23,563 nt of DNA, from contig DCFP01000022.1 of the NCBI GenBank assembly GCA_002319925.1, forward strand, positions 1 to 23,563, written 5' to 3'. The notes beneath the pieces are model-generated. The model saw nothing but the letters and a program-made list of their open reading frames with translations. It did not search any database and was not told where the DNA came from. The position numbers and the translations under genes were made by a program. The stretch comes from Holophagaceae bacterium UBA1801. GTDB taxonomy: Bacteria; Acidobacteriota; Holophagae; Holophagales; Holophagaceae. Positions 22,112 through 23,563 of this stretch are shown here, in pieces (position 1 is the first letter of the stretch; the number at the start of each line of letters is the position of its first letter).

Positions 22112-23338
22112 AGACAACCTGCTGGCTCTCCAGGCGGGAAACAGCGCAAAGACGAAGCCGGAGAGGCCTGCCAGCAGGAAGGCCCACAGAAAACTGGAAA
22201 CGGTCATGAAGAGTGGAATGCCCAAGGTGGAGGTGATGACCCATGAGAAGGCGACACCCAGCACCAGACCCAGCAGCCCTCCCAGGGCCGTCAGCAGCAG
22301 CGCTTCGGTCATGAAGCCCAGGAAGATCTCGCGTCCCGAGGCGCCGATGGCCATCTTCACGCCCACTTCGCGGATCCGGTCCTGGAGGGAAGCCATGGTG
22401 ATGTTCACATTGACGATGCCGCCGCCCAGGAGCGCCAGGATGCCGGAGAGCAGGAAGACGAGATCATAGACTTTCTCCTGGCTGTGCGCCTTGGCCCGGC
22501 GCTTGGAGATGTCATCCAGCCGGAAGTCCTCCTCGAGCCGGTGGCTCGAAAGGAGCAGCGATCTCAGGTTCTGGCCGAACCGCGTCATGGCATCCAGCTG
22601 CGGGATCTTGAAGCTCACGCTGTCCACGCGCCGGTAGGCATCACCCTGAAGCCGCTTCTGCGCGAAGGCCGCCGGTACGACGATGAACCGGTTCCGCCAG
22701 GCGAACAGGTTCCTGCCATCCTTTTCCGAGAACTGGAACATGCGCTCCGCGAAGACGCCCACAACAGTGACCGGGACATCGCCCACGGTCATGGTCTGAC
22801 CGATGGCGTGCCCTGAAGGGAAGAACACCGAAACAGCCTCGGTGCCGAGAATAGCCACGGGCGCGCCCTGCTCCAGTTCTATCGCTGAAAAGGCGCGGCC
22901 CCGCTCGACAGAATAGCCTTCCATGGGGATGAAATCCGCGCCGATCCCTATCACCGAGCGTTCCAGGTCGGCATATGGAGAACGGATGCGAACGTGGATC
23001 TGCCGCCGGAACTGCATGGCCATGACCGTCGAGCCATCCAGCGCTTCTCCCCGCTCCCCGTCCTCGGTGCGGAGGCCCAGGTTGGCCGCTTGGAGCGCGG
23101 TGGGCTGGCCTTCGTGCACCAGGGCGCTAGGGCGCACGGCCAGTTTGTCCAGGCCGCCCAGCTTGATGTAGAGCTCGTCGGACTTGCGCCGCTGACTGTC
23201 GGTGATTGAAAATCCCCCGAGCACCGAGGCGACACCGAGGACGACACCGAAAACCTGGAGCAGCGACCGGCCGAGGTTTTCGCGCAGCTCGGTCCAGGCC
23301 TCCTCAAGACGTTCCCGGAAGGCGCCGGTCGGATTCAC
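22085..23338 (-). CDS. MacB/FtsX-type ABC transporter permease (first)
   Basis: The 417-residue protein has the same plan as the downstream permease: an N-terminal cytoplasmic helix, a membrane segment at about 25-45 (LLQVFGVVLGVASVLGGF), a periplasmic MacB_PCD-like domain of about 230 residues, and the FtsX domain with three C-terminal helices. LQDRIREVGVKMAIGASGREI is the conserved cytoplasmic loop, and AWRASRLSPMEALHYE the end. It begins with GTG at 23338, which overlaps the stop codon of the ABC ATPase gene by 4 bases (GTGA), so the genes form one operon. The two permeases are clearly different in sequence, suggesting a heterodimer rather than the MacB homodimer. The substrate is unknown. 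Confidence 0.92.
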   Translation of the reverse strand: MNPTGAFRERLEEAWTELRENLGRSLLQVFGVVLGVASVLGGFSITDSQRRKSDELYIKLGGLDKLAVRPSALVHEGQPTALQAANLGLRTEDGERGEALDGSTVMAMQFRRQIHVRIRSPYADLERSVIGIGADFIPMEGYSVERGRAFSAIELEQGAPVAILGTEAVSVFFPSGHAIGQTMTVGDVPVTVVGVFAERMFQFSEKDGRNLFAWRNRFIVVPAAFAQKRLQGDAYRRVDSVSFKIPQLDAMTRFGQNLRSLLLSSHRLEEDFRLDDISKRRAKAHSQEKVYDLVFLLSGILALLGGGIVNVNITMASLQDRIREVGVKMAIGASGREIFLGFMTEALLLTALGGLLGLVLGVAFSWVITSTLGIPLFMTVSSFLWAFLLAGLSGFVFALFPAWRASRLSPMEALHYE

Positions 23339-23563
23339 TGGAGTGTCCCCACGTGGCTTGCGATGAGGCCGTCCCGGATTTCGATGCGACGGCCCGCGTG
23401 GGCGGCGATGCCCAGATCGTGGGTCACCAGCATGACCGTGTGCCCGCGCCGGTTCAGATTCCTGAAGAGCTCGATGATCTCGGCGCCCGTATGGGAGTCC
23501 AGGGCGCCGGTGGGCTCGTCCGCCAGCAGCAGCGCCGGCGCGTTGGCCAGCGCGCGGGCGATG
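23335..23563 (-). CDS. ABC transporter ATPase, MacB/LolD type, C-terminal part (cut by window edge)
   Basis: Only the last 75 or so codons are present. The frame begins after the signature motif with AIARALANAPALLLADEPTGALDS, containing the Walker B aspartate-glutamate and D-loop, and continues to VMLVTHD with the switch histidine. This is the normal end of a LolD/MacB-family ATPase of about 230 residues. It ends in TGA at 23335-23337, overlapping the GTG start of the first permease. It would power the two permeases. A periplasmic adaptor gene (MacA-like) may lie further upstream, beyond the window. Confidence 0.93.
   Translation of the reverse strand, partial: IARALANAPALLLADEPTGALDSHTGAEIIELFRNLNRRGHTVMLVTHDLGIAAHAGRRIEIRDGLIASHVGTLQ

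Overview
The window looks like a high-GC, Gram-negative chromosome. LpxC (lipid A synthesis), an RlpA-type septal lipoprotein and a MacB-type ABC exporter imply an outer membrane. The gene content and protein style suggest Acidobacteriota, possibly the Holophaga/Geothrix group. That placement is an impression from memory, not a database result. I see no mobile element, CRISPR array or phage gene; the region reads as ordinary core chromosome with some unusual small-scale structure.

Left part (1-7621, mostly + strand): the 5' end of a tRNA on the - strand, probably tRNA-Thr; a PIN-PhoH ATPase; two small paralogous membrane-anchored proteins of unknown function; a 102-bp tandem repeat carrying perfect hairpins; a large DUF4388-like protein with a membrane segment, a proline-rich spacer and a SPOR-like C-terminus; then rlpA, ispD (overlapping rlpA) and lpxC.

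Middle part (7848-16760, + strand): a nearly complete, tightly packed histidine operon in the order hisD, hisC fused to a HAD phosphatase, hisB, hisH, hisA, hisF, hisIE, a LOG-family gene, hisZ and short-form hisG. Together these cover every step from PRPP and ATP to histidine. The HAD domain fused to HisC is the obvious candidate for the histidinol-phosphatase step, because HisB here has only the dehydratase domain. The first enzyme of the pathway (HisZ-HisG) is encoded last, behind a long hairpin.

Right part (16767-23563, - strand): a three-gene set of two paralogous periplasmic solute-binding proteins flanking a membrane histidine kinase, with no permease, ABC ATPase or response regulator in view. 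Upstream of it, with a clear intrinsic terminator, lies a small charged protein of unknown function. The window ends in a MacB-like ABC export operon: the C-terminal end of the ATPase, then two different FtsX-type permeases. The junction between the two permeases carries a 121-bp duplication that creates a 42-codon ORF translationally coupled on both sides.

The most interesting items are the HisC-HAD fusion, the binding protein/kinase/binding protein set, the duplicated permease junction and the 102-bp palindromic tandem repeat. No defence or similar system is evident.
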